Shown one piece after another: positions 8,512 through 17,455 of a stretch of 64,000 nt of DNA (position 1 is its first letter; every line of letters begins with the position of its first letter). The stretch covers positions 47,424 through 111,423 of the forward strand of contig JAIUNK010000013.1 of assembly GCA_020161845.1 (NCBI GenBank), read 5' to 3'. The position numbers and the translations under genes are program-made. The DNA is from Actinomycetota bacterium. GTDB lineage: Bacteria; Actinomycetota; Actinomycetes; Actinomycetales; Dermatophilaceae. The notes beneath the pieces were generated by a model that was not told the DNA's origin, searched no databases, and saw only the letters and a program-made list of their open reading frames with translations.

Positions 8512-9897
8512 CTACGAGGGATCGGCGTCGAAGAGCGCCGCGACCTGCGGGATCCGCGCCCGGTAGCCCGCCAGCAGCTGCCGCGCCACGGTCACCGAAT
8601 CCACCAGCGGATGCTCGGCGAAGGCGGCGACGGCCAGGCGCGCAGAGCGCTCCAGGGCGGCCCGGATCGTCGTCCGCTCCACGGCCTTGACCTGTTGCAC
8701 CAGACCCAACGAGGCCCCGGTCAAGGGCGTGACCGGCAGCGGATGCACGCCCGCGGCGTCCACCGCGCACGGCACCTCGACGACGGCATCCGGGGCGAGC
8801 CCCGGGACGAGGTAGCCGGCGCGCACGTTGAGGATCATCTGGGCCGGCTCGTTGCGGCTGATCGCGGCCATCAGCGCGAGGGCCACCGCCTCGTAGCCAC
8901 CGCCGGCCAGGTCGGCCTGGTCCCGCTCCTGCGTCGCCTCGCGGGTCTCGGCCAGATAGGTCGCCTCCCGCTCGTCGCGGGACCGGCGCCAGATCGCCAG
9001 TGCCGAGTCCGGATCCGCCGCCACCGCCGCGTAGAACGCCGACTGCTGGTCGAGCAGGAACTCTCCGCGGGTCTGGGCCGAGCCGCGGATCGCCGCGATG
9101 GCGTCGCGGGTGAAGTACCAGTAATAGAGGTATTCATTCGGCAGCGCCCCCAGCGTGCGCACCCAATCGGCGCCGAACAGGCGGCCCTCCTCGATCGCGG
9201 CCAGCGCCTCGTCGGAGGCGAGCACATCGGCCAGCAGGTCGGTTTCGGGGCCGCCGGGCAGCCCGGGCGCATACATCCCGCGCAGCCAGCCGAGGTGATT
9301 CAGCCCGAGATAGTCCAGCCGCAGGCCGCCCAGGTCGGCCCCGACCGAGCGCGCCGCGCGGCGGGCCAGCCCGACCGGGGAATCGCAGATGCCGATCACC
9401 CGATCGCCGAGCTCGGTGGCCATCGCCTCGGTGATCATCCCGGCCGGATTGGTGAAATTGATGAGGTACGCCGTGGGAGCCAGCTCGCGCACTCGACGCG
9501 CCACATCCACCGCCACCGGGATGGTGCGCAGGCCGTAGGCGATGCCGCCCGGCCCGGTCGTCTCCTGCCCGAGCACCCCCAGATCCAGGGCCACCCGCTC
9601 GTCGCAGGGGCGGCCGGCCAGGCCACCCACGCGCATCGCGGAGAACACGACGTCGGCTCCCGCAATGGCGTCATCGAGGTCGGTGCTGGTGCGGACGGCG
9701 ACGGTGCCGGCGGTCCCGTCGGATGCCTGGTGTTCGGCGGCCAGCTGGGCCAGCACGTGGGCCATCGCGGCCAGCCGCGCGGGGTCGGTGTCATAGAGCG
9801 TGACCGTCTCGACCCGCCGCTGGTGCCGGTCGCCCAGCAGTGCGCCGTACACCAGCGGCACGCGGAACCCGCCGCCGCCAAGAATCGTGAGCCGCAC
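8512..9897 (-). CDS. Glycoside hydrolase family 4 (6-phospho-beta-glucosidase-like)
   Basis: 461 residues from ATG 9897. GH4 enzymes cleave (phospho)glycosides by an unusual NAD+- and Mn2+-dependent oxidation-elimination mechanism. Seen here: a Rossmann start LTILGGGGFRVP, YDTDPARL for NAD+ binding, the INFTNPAG strand-turn, the metal-binding CDSP motif and GLNHLGW, plus LYYWYF, typical of the 6-phospho-beta-glucosidase branch (CelF/LicH-like). No PTS genes are adjacent, so a phosphorylated substrate is uncertain. It is convergent with the serine hydrolase and lies 53 bp downstream of the potassium channel on the same strand. Confidence 0.85.
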   Translation of the reverse strand: MRLTILGGGGFRVPLVYGALLGDRHQRRVETVTLYDTDPARLAAMAHVLAQLAAEHQASDGTAGTVAVRTSTDLDDAIAGADVVFSAMRVGGLAGRPCDERVALDLGVLGQETTGPGGIAYGLRTIPVAVDVARRVRELAPTAYLINFTNPAGMITEAMATELGDRVIGICDSPVGLARRAARSVGADLGGLRLDYLGLNHLGWLRGMYAPGLPGGPETDLLADVLASDEALAAIEEGRLFGADWVRTLGALPNEYLYYWYFTRDAIAAIRGSAQTRGEFLLDQQSAFYAAVAADPDSALAIWRRSRDEREATYLAETREATQERDQADLAGGGYEAVALALMAAISRNEPAQMILNVRAGYLVPGLAPDAVVEVPCAVDAAGVHPLPVTPLTGASLGLVQQVKAVERTTIRAALERSARLAVAAFAEHPLVDSVTVARQLLAGYRARIPQVAALFDADPS

Positions 9898-9950
9898 GAG
9901 GCCACCATACGCAGGCCAGCCGCGTCCGGGTCGGTCCGCGCTGGCCAGGG

Positions 9951-11018
9951 TCAGTCCGTCGTGGCCCGCTCGCCGCGGTGCGCGTTGCGCGCCGAGCGGA
10001 CGACGACCAGCTGGTCGCCCGCCCTGACCCGGGACACCTCGTCATCGACGGTGTAATGCACGGTGCCGTCCCGGATGATCCCGAGGACGCGGTCGCCACA
10101 GTCCGCGTAGTGCACGCCGTCCTCGGCCGGGCGGGCCTCCCGCTCTGCGATCTCCACGCCCTGGCCATAGTTCATCAGGTCGCTCAGGACGGCGCCGAGG
10201 TGTGGCGACACCGCCGAGGTGCCGAGCATCCGCCCCGCGGTGTCGGAGGAGACGATGACGGCATCGGCGCCGCTGGAGCGCAGCAACGGGGCGTTGTCGC
10301 GGTCGCGGACCGAGGCCGCGACGGAGGCCTTCGGGTTGAGCTGTCTCACGGCCAACGTGACGAGGATGTTCGCGTCGTCCCGCCCCGTCGCGACGATGAC
10401 CTGTTCGGCCCCCTGGATGCCGGCTCGGGTGAGGATCTCCCGCCGGGTCGCGTCGCCGGCGACCACGGCGTACCCGTCGGCGAGCGCCTCCTGGCGCGCG
10501 GCCTCGCCGGAGTCGATGATGACGAGGTCCTCCCGGCGCCGGCCGCTGCTGACCAACGTGGCGGCGGCGCTGCGGCCCTTGATGCCGTAGCCGACGACGA
10601 TCGTGTGCTTCTTCATTCGTCTCCTCCAGGCGGAGATGCGCAGTTCTTCGCGGCCCTGGACGGCGAGCACCTCCAACGTGGTGCCGATCAGCAGAACCAG
10701 GAACACGACGCGAGCCGGGGTGACGACGAAGGCGTTGATGAGGCGGGCCGAGTCGGAGGCGGGGGTGATGTCGCCGTACCCGGTGGTGCTCAACGTTACC
10801 GTCACGTAATAGATCACGTCGATCAGGCTCATGCCGTCGTCGTTGGAATCGCGATAGCCGCCGCGGTCGACGTACACCACCGCCACCGTGAACGCGAACG
10901 TCGCGAACGCCGCGAACAGGCGCACCGCCAGCCGCCGCCATGGCGACGGCGCTCGCGCCGGCAACGAGACCGCACCGCGTGCCGCGGGCGCCTCCGGGTC
11001 GTCTTCCGGCTGGGACAT
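9951..11018 (-). CDS. Two-TM potassium channel with RCK (TrkA-N/TrkA-C) domains
   Basis: 355 residues. ATG 11018 is chosen because AGGGAGGG lies just upstream, although the frame runs back to 11225. The N-terminus has one TM (30-50), a pore helix with selectivity filter TTGYGD (78-83) and a second TM (97-120), as in MthK/Kch-like channels. The cytoplasmic half starts HTIVVGYGIKGRSAAATL, a Rossmann RCK domain that binds nucleotide or ions, followed by a TrkA-C-like segment ending in GDQLVVVRS. It conducts K+ gated by ligand. It is divergent from the mrp Na+/H+ antiporter operon across about 200 bp, which suggests a shared role in monovalent cation and pH homeostasis. Confidence 0.9.
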   Translation of the reverse strand: MSQPEDDPEAPAARGAVSLPARAPSPWRRLAVRLFAAFATFAFTVAVVYVDRGGYRDSNDDGMSLIDVIYYVTVTLSTTGYGDITPASDSARLINAFVVTPARVVFLVLLIGTTLEVLAVQGREELRISAWRRRMKKHTIVVGYGIKGRSAAATLVSSGRRREDLVIIDSGEAARQEALADGYAVVAGDATRREILTRAGIQGAEQVIVATGRDDANILVTLAVRQLNPKASVAASVRDRDNAPLLRSSGADAVIVSSDTAGRMLGTSAVSPHLGAVLSDLMNYGQGVEIAEREARPAEDGVHYADCGDRVLGIIRDGTVHYTVDDEVSRVRAGDQLVVVRSARNAHRGERATTD

Positions 11019-11228
11019 CGAGCCCTCCCTATGGCCCTCGGACGGGCGGTTGGCGGTCGGGTTCGACCCTATGCGGTTCGGGGCCGCGCGTCCGCTCAAG
11101 CGGTTGCGGCAGCCGGGATAGGTGCCGTGGACCCGAGAATGGGTGTGCAGCTGCGCGGCGCCCGCGCGGTCCTGCGGCAGGATAGGTGAGCCCGTCGAAC
11201 AGAGCCGACCACCGAGGAGACCCATCGC

Positions 11229-11270
11229 ATGTCGTGCCTGAGCTACCCGGGCCGCGGGGCGCCGTGGTGA
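11229..11270 (+). CDS. Putative 13-codon leader ORF of the mrp operon
   Basis: A GAGGAG Shine-Dalgarno sequence 9-14 bp upstream precedes ATG 11229, which opens a 13-codon ORF (MSCLSYPGRGAPW) ending TGA at 11268-11270. That stop overlaps the in-frame GTG start of mrpA at 11267 in a GTGA arrangement, the same 4-bp coupling used between later mrp genes. This could be a leader peptide for translational coupling or attenuation, or it may mark a small indel at the original mrpA start. It is too short for homology evidence. Confidence 0.4.
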   Translation: MSCLSYPGRGAPW

Positions 11271-14248
11271 CCGGAGGCGTCGTGACCGCGGGACTGGTGC
11301 TGCCCATAGCGGTGCTGGTCGGCGCCATCCTGGTGACGCCGCTGCTGGACCGCCGCTGGGGGCGGGATGCGTGTTGGGCGTTGGCGGGCCTGTACGTCGT
11401 GGCCTTTGTGGCGTTGCTCCCGGCCGCCGCCGCCGTCCTGCGGGACGAGACGCCCACAGTGGCGGTGCCCTGGGTGCCGGCTTGGGGCGTGCAGTTGGCG
11501 CTGCGCGCCGACGGCCTGAGCATCCTGTTCGCCGGGATCGCGCTGCTCATCGGCGCGGTGGTCTTCGGTTATTCGACGCGCTACCTCGGCGAGGGGCGCC
11601 AGCTCAGCTTCTCCCTGGTCATGGCGATGTTCACCGCGGCCATGGTGACGCTGGTGCTCGCCGACGACCTGGTGCTGCTCTTCGTGGCCTGGGAGCTGAC
11701 GTCGATCGCCTCGTTCCTGCTCATCGCACGATCTGGGCATCCGGGCGAGGCGGCCTCGATGCGCACGATGTTGTTGACCTTCATCGGTGGGCTGGCGCTG
11801 CTCGCGGCGGTGGGTGCGATGGCGGTGCGGCTCGGCACCACCTCGCTGTCGGCCGTCCTGGCCGACCCGGTCTGGCGCGACGACCCCGGCTTCACGGCCG
11901 CGATGGCCGTGCTGGTGCTGATCGCCGGGATCAGCAAGAGCGCCCAGTTCCCGTTCCACGTCTGGCTCCCGGACGCGATGGCCGCGATCACCCCGGTCAG
12001 CGCCTACCTGCACGCAGCGGCCGTCGTCAAGGCGGGCATCTTCCTGCTGATGCGGTTCACGCCGGCGTTCTCTGCGACGCCCGCCTGGATCTACACCCTC
12101 GTCACCATCGGCCTGATCACCGCCGTGATCGGTGGCTGGTTCGCCCTCGCCCAGACCGACCTGAAGAAGCTGATGGCGTATTCGACGGTGAGCCAACTCG
12201 GCCTCATCGTCGCGGCCGTCGGGGTCGGCACGGAGGCGGCCCTGGCGGCCGCGATCCTGCACACGCTGGCGCACGCCCTGTTCAAGTCGGGCCTGTTCAT
12301 GATGGTCGGCGTCATCGACCACGCCACGCACACCCGGGACCTGCGCCGGCTGCCGCCGTTGGCCCGGCGGATGCCGGCGGCCTTTGCCGTCACGGTGCTC
12401 GGCTGCGCCTCGATGGCGGGGATCCCACCCCTGCTCGGGTTCCTGTCCAAGGAGTTCTTGCTCGCCGCCCTGCGGCAGGCAGGCGGACCGGCCTGGTTCG
12501 GGCCGACGGCGATGCTGGTGGCGGCCGGGGCGAGCGTGTTGACCTTCGCCTACTGCGTGAAGCTGGTCTTCGGGGGCTTCGTCGACGGCCAGGATGACCG
12601 TCCGGTGTACCCTCCGCAGGCCCGGCTGACCGTCGCCGCCGCCCTACCGATCGTGCTCGGCCTGCCGTTGGGGCTGTACGCCGTGCCGATCGAGTCGGTG
12701 ATCGGCGCCGCGGTGGTCGCGGCGCACCCGGTGCTGGACGCCGAGCCGCACTTCACCCTGTGGCACGGCGTCACTCCCGAGCTCCTGGCCGCCCTGACGA
12801 TCTACGCCCTCGGCGGCATCGTCATCGCCCGGCGCCGGACCCTATGGCCGCGGCTGGAACGGCCCAGCCTGCCGGGAGACGGCGCCGCGGTCATCGGCCG
12901 CGCCGTGAACCGGCTGTCCCGGCTCGGCGGACTCCTGGTGCGACCGGTCGCCGTCGACCACCCGTCCCGGCACCTGGTGCCGCTGGTCGCCGCGTTCGTC
13001 GTCATCCTGCTGGGCGGCCTGATCGTGCTGGGCCCGGCCGCCTTCCCCGCCGCACCGCCCGGCCGGACGGTGCCCATCGACGTGGTGCTCCTGGTGCTCA
13101 TCACGGCCGCGGTGGTGCTCGCCTGCCGCTGCGACTCCCGGCTCGGCGCCACCGTGTCGATCTCGGCCGTCGGCATCCTCGCGACGGTGCAGATCCTGGC
13201 CCTCGGCGCCCCGGACGTGGGCCTGACCCAGCTGCTCGTGGAGTCCCTCACCTTCATCGTCGTGATGCTGGTGCTGCAGAAGCTGCCGCGGACCTTCTCG
13301 GGTCGGCCCCGCGGGCGCCGCAAGGCGCGGATGGTGCTGCTCGCGGTCGGTGCGGGAGTGTCGGCGGGGCTCGGTACGGCGGCGCTGAACGGCACCCGCG
13401 ATCCCTCCACCGTGGCGCGCTACTACCAGGAGAACGCGACCGAGGTGACCGGCGGCGCCAACATCGTCAACGTGATCCTGGTCGAATTCCGGGCGCTGGA
13501 CACGCTCGGCGAGTTGGCCGTGCTGGGCATGGCGGGCGTCGTCATCGTCGCGGTCCTCTCGACCGTCCGGCACGAGCAGCTCGACCCCCCGGACGCCGGG
13601 CCGCAGCCGGGTCCCGGGTTGCGGCCCGAGGGCAGCACGGCCCACGGGGCGATCATGTCGGCCTGGCCGAACGTGCTGCCGCTGCAGCTCATGCTCCGCC
13701 TGGTCAATCCCGTCCTGGCGCTGATCTCCGCGGTGATCTTCCTGCGCGGCCACAACGCGCCGGGCGGTGGCTTCATCGCGGCGCTGGTGGGCGCCTCGAT
13801 CGTCGGCCTGCTCTATCTGTCCACCTCGAAGGATCGCCAGATCGGGCCGCCGCGGCTGCCGTTGCCGTTGATCGGCGGCGGGGTGCTGATCGCGGTCGGG
13901 ACCGGGCTGTGGGGGTTGGTCGTGGAGGGCTCGTTCCTGGAGCCCGTCCGCGGCGACCTCGGCCCGCTGCACCTGACCAGTTCGATGCTCTTCGACCTCG
14001 GCGTCTACGCCGCGGTGCTCGGCCTGGTCATGGTGGCCTTCAACCTGCTCGGCACGAGCGCCGCCAGCACGGACCACCCCGGCGGCGAGGACACCCGGGA
14101 ACGTGCCGACGAGACCGTCGAGGGCGAGCTGACCGGCCCGCTGGACACGGTGCGCGGCGAGCCCGCGGACGCGGCGCAGCGCCCCCGGGTCGGCGTACGG
14201 ACTCGGGCCATCTCCAGCAATCGACCGCCGCGGGAGGTGGGCCGATGA
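11267..14248 (+). CDS. mrpA: Mrp Na+/H+ antiporter subunit A fused to subunit B domain
   Basis: About 993 residues from GTG 11267 (GTG 11186 would add 27 unsupported residues). MrpA is related to NuoL and is one of the proton/ion-translocating subunits of the seven-subunit secondary antiporter. Visible are many TMs, the NuoL-like core with WELTSIASFLLI, GISKSAQFPFHVWLPDAM and HALFKSGLFM, then a DUF4040/MbhE-like section (about 600-780). From about residue 800 the MrpB-like domain follows (GHNAPGGGF, LLYLS, SSMLFDLGVYAAVLG), so subunits A and B are fused, as is common in actinobacteria. The tail is hydrophilic. It opens the operon and overlaps mrpC by 4 bp. Confidence 0.93.
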   Translation: MTGGVVTAGLVLPIAVLVGAILVTPLLDRRWGRDACWALAGLYVVAFVALLPAAAAVLRDETPTVAVPWVPAWGVQLALRADGLSILFAGIALLIGAVVFGYSTRYLGEGRQLSFSLVMAMFTAAMVTLVLADDLVLLFVAWELTSIASFLLIARSGHPGEAASMRTMLLTFIGGLALLAAVGAMAVRLGTTSLSAVLADPVWRDDPGFTAAMAVLVLIAGISKSAQFPFHVWLPDAMAAITPVSAYLHAAAVVKAGIFLLMRFTPAFSATPAWIYTLVTIGLITAVIGGWFALAQTDLKKLMAYSTVSQLGLIVAAVGVGTEAALAAAILHTLAHALFKSGLFMMVGVIDHATHTRDLRRLPPLARRMPAAFAVTVLGCASMAGIPPLLGFLSKEFLLAALRQAGGPAWFGPTAMLVAAGASVLTFAYCVKLVFGGFVDGQDDRPVYPPQARLTVAAALPIVLGLPLGLYAVPIESVIGAAVVAAHPVLDAEPHFTLWHGVTPELLAALTIYALGGIVIARRRTLWPRLERPSLPGDGAAVIGRAVNRLSRLGGLLVRPVAVDHPSRHLVPLVAAFVVILLGGLIVLGPAAFPAAPPGRTVPIDVVLLVLITAAVVLACRCDSRLGATVSISAVGILATVQILALGAPDVGLTQLLVESLTFIVVMLVLQKLPRTFSGRPRGRRKARMVLLAVGAGVSAGLGTAALNGTRDPSTVARYYQENATEVTGGANIVNVILVEFRALDTLGELAVLGMAGVVIVAVLSTVRHEQLDPPDAGPQPGPGLRPEGSTAHGAIMSAWPNVLPLQLMLRLVNPVLALISAVIFLRGHNAPGGGFIAALVGASIVGLLYLSTSKDRQIGPPRLPLPLIGGGVLIAVGTGLWGLVVEGSFLEPVRGDLGPLHLTSSMLFDLGVYAAVLGLVMVAFNLLGTSAASTDHPGGEDTRERADETVEGELTGPLDTVRGEPADAAQRPRVGVRTRAISSNRPPREVGR

Positions 14249-14577
14249 TCCTTGCCGGGACCGTCGCGGTGCTCGTCACCGGCGGCGTCTACCTGCTGCT
14301 GCAACGCAGCATGGTGCGAGCCGTTTTCGGGATCGGGCTGCTCAGCCATGCCGCGAACTTCGTGCTGCTCACCTCGGGCGGGACCAACCGGCGCGGCCAG
14401 CCGCTGTCGGACCGCACGGGCGTCGCCGAGATGGCCGACCCGCTGCCGCAGGCCTTCGTCCTGACCGCCATCGTCATCACGCTCGCCGTGACCGTGATCA
14501 TGTTGATGCTCGCCGTCCTGGGCCGCAACGACGACACACATGCGATGCCGGCCACCGGGGAGAGCCGAGACGCATGA
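14245..14577 (+). CDS. mrpC: Mrp antiporter subunit C (NuoK-like)
   Basis: 110 residues, ATG 14245 overlapping the mrpA stop (ATGA). Three hydrophobic helices with VYLLLQRSMVRAVFGIGLLSHAANF and PLPQAFVLTAIVITLAVTV-type segments, the NuoK/MnhC hallmark (the latter in residues 74-92). The normal length for MrpC is 110-125. It forms part of the membrane arm next to MrpA and MrpD. Its stop overlaps the mrpD start. Confidence 0.95.
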   Translation: MILAGTVAVLVTGGVYLLLQRSMVRAVFGIGLLSHAANFVLLTSGGTNRRGQPLSDRTGVAEMADPLPQAFVLTAIVITLAVTVIMLMLAVLGRNDDTHAMPATGESRDA

Positions 14578-16115
14578 CCGCCGCCCAGCTCCCGCTCATC
14601 GCCACGCTGCCGTTGCTGGCCGCGGCCCTGGCCGTGCTCGTGCGCCGGCCCGCGATCCAGCGCGCGCTGATGCTGGTCGTTCCGGCGGGCACGGCCGCCG
14701 CCGGGGTCGCGCTGCTGGTCGAGCACACCCACACCCCGGTGCTGGCGCACCACGTCGGGGGGTTCGTTCCCGGGGTGGCGATCCCCTTCGTCAGCGACTC
14801 GCTCAGCGCGACCATGCTGGTGGTCACCGGCACGACCACGGCGGCGTGCGCGGCTTTCCTGATGGCGACGGGGGAGGACCGCTACCGGTTCGTCCCCGCG
14901 CTGGCCCTGATGCTCACGGCCGGGGTCAACGGCGCCCTGCTCACCGGCGACCTGTTCAACCTGTTCGTCTTCATCGAGGTGATGCTGCTCCCGTCGTACG
15001 CGCTGCTCGCCGTCACCGGCACCTGGCGGCGCCTCGGCGCCGGCCGCCTGTTCATCCTCGTCAACCTCCTGACCAGCACGATCCTGCTGTTCGGGGTGGC
15101 CTTCGTGTACGGCGTCACGGGCACGGTCACGCTCGCGGCGCTGGCCGGGGTCGCCGCGGGCGACGGCCGGGCCTCCCTGGCGATCGTCGTCGTGCTGCTC
15201 GCCCTGTCGATCAAGGGTGCGGTCGTGCCGGTGCACGGCTGGCTGCCGCGCGCCTACCCGGCCACCTCCGCGGGGATCATGGCCATGTTCAGCGGGCTGC
15301 ACACGAAGGTCGCCCTCTATGCGATCTACCGGATCTACGCCGTGGTCTACGGCGCCGCGCCGGCCCCCTGGGTCGTGGCGCTGGCGGTCCTGGCCGTCGT
15401 GACCATGCTGATCGGCGCGATCGCGACCAGCGGCGAACGGCGGCTGCGGGCGGCCCTGGCCTGGCAGATGGTCAGCGGGGTGGGGCACATCCTGCTCGGG
15501 CTCGTCGTGTTCACGGCGGCGTCGCTGGCCGCCGGCGTCTTCTACCTGGCTCACCACGTGGTTACGATGGCGGCGCTGCTGCTGGCCGCGGGCGCGATCG
15601 AGCACGTCTACGGGACGGGCCGGTACGACCGACTGCAGGGCCTGATGCGCCGCGAACCGGCCCTCACCGTGTTGGTCGTCCTGGGGCTGTTCTCGCTGAT
15701 CGGGTTCCCGCCCATGTCGGGGCTGTTCGGCAAGGTCGCCCTCGTGCTCGGCGTCTCGGGTGCCGATGCGGCGCCGGGCTCGCTGGGCGGGTGGACCCCC
15801 GCGGCGTACGTCGGTGCCATCCTGATCGCCTCCCTGGCCACGCTCGTCGCCCTGCAGCGGCTCTGGGTCGACGTGTTCTGGGGCCCGCCGATGACGACGT
15901 ACCGGCCCGACGACCAACGCACCGGGCGCGGCCAACCGACGCCGGTGACGGACGACGTCCGCGTGTCCGGGCGGTTGCTCGCGCCGGCCGCGGCGCTGGT
16001 CGGGGTGTCGGTGGCGATGTTCGCCGGGGCCGGGGTGCTGCTGCCGGTCGCGCAGCGCGCGGCGGCGGGTCTGGTGCAGCTCCAGCCGTACGTCGAGGGG
16101 GTGCTGGGCCGATGA
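14574..16115 (+). CDS. mrpD: Mrp antiporter subunit D (NuoM/N-like)
   Basis: 513 residues, ATG 14574 with 4-bp overlap to mrpC. Polytopic, homologous to NuoM/NuoN. Key family segments are FIEVMLLPSYALL with the membrane-embedded Glu, LLALSIKGAVVPVHGWLPRAYPAT (about residues 202-226), FSGLHTKVALYAIYRI and LIGFPPMSGLFGK. These carry the conserved Glu/Lys residues of the proton path. With MrpA it forms the ion-translocating core of the complex. Length is normal. Confidence 0.95.
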   Translation: MTAAQLPLIATLPLLAAALAVLVRRPAIQRALMLVVPAGTAAAGVALLVEHTHTPVLAHHVGGFVPGVAIPFVSDSLSATMLVVTGTTTAACAAFLMATGEDRYRFVPALALMLTAGVNGALLTGDLFNLFVFIEVMLLPSYALLAVTGTWRRLGAGRLFILVNLLTSTILLFGVAFVYGVTGTVTLAALAGVAAGDGRASLAIVVVLLALSIKGAVVPVHGWLPRAYPATSAGIMAMFSGLHTKVALYAIYRIYAVVYGAAPAPWVVALAVLAVVTMLIGAIATSGERRLRAALAWQMVSGVGHILLGLVVFTAASLAAGVFYLAHHVVTMAALLLAAGAIEHVYGTGRYDRLQGLMRREPALTVLVVLGLFSLIGFPPMSGLFGKVALVLGVSGADAAPGSLGGWTPAAYVGAILIASLATLVALQRLWVDVFWGPPMTTYRPDDQRTGRGQPTPVTDDVRVSGRLLAPAAALVGVSVAMFAGAGVLLPVAQRAAAGLVQLQPYVEGVLGR

Positions 16116-16543
16116 GAATCGTGGCTGCCCTGGCCTATGTCGGCTTCATCGTGCGCGAAGTGATCGTCGGATCGTGGCAGGTGACCCGCGCCGCCTGGCT
16201 GCCGGGTGGGCTTTATCCGCCCGGCTCCGGTCCCGACGGCCCGGCCATCGTGGAGTTCCCGCTGCGCTGCCGCAGCGACCTGGAGATCAGCGTGCTGGCC
16301 TCCTCGATCACGATCACCCCCGGCACGATGGTGCTCGGGATCGCGACGGCGCAGGGCGAGACGCCGGCGACCTTCTTCGTGCACGTCGCGCTGGGCGGAA
16401 CCCGCTCGGAGATCCTGCGCGACCTGCGCGACATGGAGTCCCGCTTGCTGCGGGCGACGCGCGGTGCCGATGTCGGTGCCGGTCTCGATGCCGGTGCCGG
16501 TGCCGGTGCCGGTGCGGCGCTTGAGCGAGAGGACAAGCCATGA
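16112..16543 (+). CDS. mrpE: Mrp antiporter subunit E, N-terminally short, with GA-rich tail
   Basis: 143 residues, ATG 16112 overlapping the mrpD stop. It begins directly at the helix AYVGFIVREVIVGSWQVTRAAW, so the first TMs (about 40-60 residues) of typical MrpE proteins are missing. The conserved core is present: RCRSDLEISVLASSITITPGT and FFVHVALGG (within residues 50-95). The C-terminus is an AGAGAGAG tail encoded by GGTGCC hexamer repeats (about 16462-16515), a likely slippage site. MrpE is needed for assembly rather than ion transport. Overlaps mrpF by 4 bp. Confidence 0.88.
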   Translation: MRIVAALAYVGFIVREVIVGSWQVTRAAWLPGGLYPPGSGPDGPAIVEFPLRCRSDLEISVLASSITITPGTMVLGIATAQGETPATFFVHVALGGTRSEILRDLRDMESRLLRATRGADVGAGLDAGAGAGAGAALEREDKP

Positions 16544-16812
16544 CGACGGCCCTGACCGTGGCGATCTGGGTGGCGGTGGGCCTGGTCGGCGTCACCGTGC
16601 TGGCCGGGCTCGTCCGCATCGCGACGGCCCGCGACGATGCCAGCCGGGCCATCGTCGGCGATCTCGTGTTCTTCTCGGGGGTGGCGCTGCTGGTGCTGAT
16701 GGGGATCCTGAAAGAGTCCGCGGCCGTCGTCGACGCGGCCATGCTGGCGGCGATGCTGGGCGTCCTCGCCACGGTCGCCCTGGCCCGCATCGTGACGCGG
16801 GGACGCCGGTGA
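16540..16812 (+). CDS. mrpF: Mrp antiporter subunit F
   Basis: 90 residues, ATG 16540 overlapping mrpE. Three TMs with VRIATARDDASRAIVGDL and a following ILMGIL-like helix, matching MrpF, whose conserved Asp in the second helix region is the D of AIVGDL. Small structural subunit of the antiporter. Stop at 16810-16812 overlaps the GTG start of mrpG. Confidence 0.93.
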   Translation: MTTALTVAIWVAVGLVGVTVLAGLVRIATARDDASRAIVGDLVFFSGVALLVLMGILKESAAVVDAAMLAAMLGVLATVALARIVTRGRR

Positions 16813-17195
16813 GGCCCGCCGTGGAGGCGCTGATCGGCCTGCTCAGCGTGCTCGGGGCGGGGCTGCTACTGACGGCCGCGGTCGCCATGTTCCGGGCGCG
16901 CGATGCGCTGAGCAGGATCAACGTGTTCAGCCCGGCGACCGGGTTGGGGCTGCCGATGATCGTGCTGGCCGGATACCTGCACAAGCTGCTCACGACGGGG
17001 TTTGCGGTGCTCGGGCTGCTGCAGTTGTTCGCCACGATGCTGGCGTTGCTGATGGTCAGCTCGGTCGCGACCAACGTGCTGGCCCGCGCGACCTATCTGG
17101 GCGGTGCGCCGGTCGACCCGCGCACCGACCCGCACGACCTGGCGCGCGACCCGGACGCCGCGGCCTCACGCTGCGACCCGGGTCGGCCGGAATAG
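16809..17195 (+). CDS. mrpG: Mrp antiporter subunit G
   Basis: 128 residues from GTG 16809, which overlaps the mrpF stop by 4 bp as in the rest of the operon; GTG 16821 is an alternative. Three TMs with MFRARDALSRINVFSPATGLG (split across residues 25-45), the MnhG/PhaG signature. It ends the operon; the C-terminal 25 residues are hydrophilic. All six genes overlap by 4 bp, so the subunits are likely made in fixed proportion. Confidence 0.93.
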   Translation: MRPAVEALIGLLSVLGAGLLLTAAVAMFRARDALSRINVFSPATGLGLPMIVLAGYLHKLLTTGFAVLGLLQLFATMLALLMVSSVATNVLARATYLGGAPVDPRTDPHDLARDPDAAASRCDPGRPE

Positions 17196-17455
17196 CGCTG
17201 CGGCCGGCGGGGCGCTCGCGGTCGTGACCAAGTTGTCACCGGGTGGGGCCCGTTCGTCTCTTGCCCGGCGGATCCCCACGGGCTGACGATGGTGGTCACG
17301 GGCGACCGCGAAGGCGCAGGTCAACCCTCCCTGCTCAGTGCTCAGTGCTCAGTGCGGGGTGGGGGACCGGGAGGATGCGCCGTGGCAGGGGTCGCCCGGT
17401 CGGCAGGGCCCGGTCGGGCCGGTGACGCCGCGGCGGGCGGCGGATGGGGGGCGAC
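17196..17455 (+). promoter_or_regulatory. Intergenic region before L,D-transpeptidase with 7-bp triplet repeat
   Basis: 260 bp without a supported gene. It contains TGCTCAG-type heptamers repeated three times (GCTCAGT units, about 17334-17352). No clear promoter or terminator was identified. It presumably holds the promoter of the L,D-transpeptidase gene. Confidence 0.3.

Noticed and set aside
11186-11266. GTG 11186 as start of mrpA
   Set aside because: The 27 added residues are charged and unlike MrpA N-termini, and there is no ribosome site; GTG 11267 fits the operon's overlap pattern.
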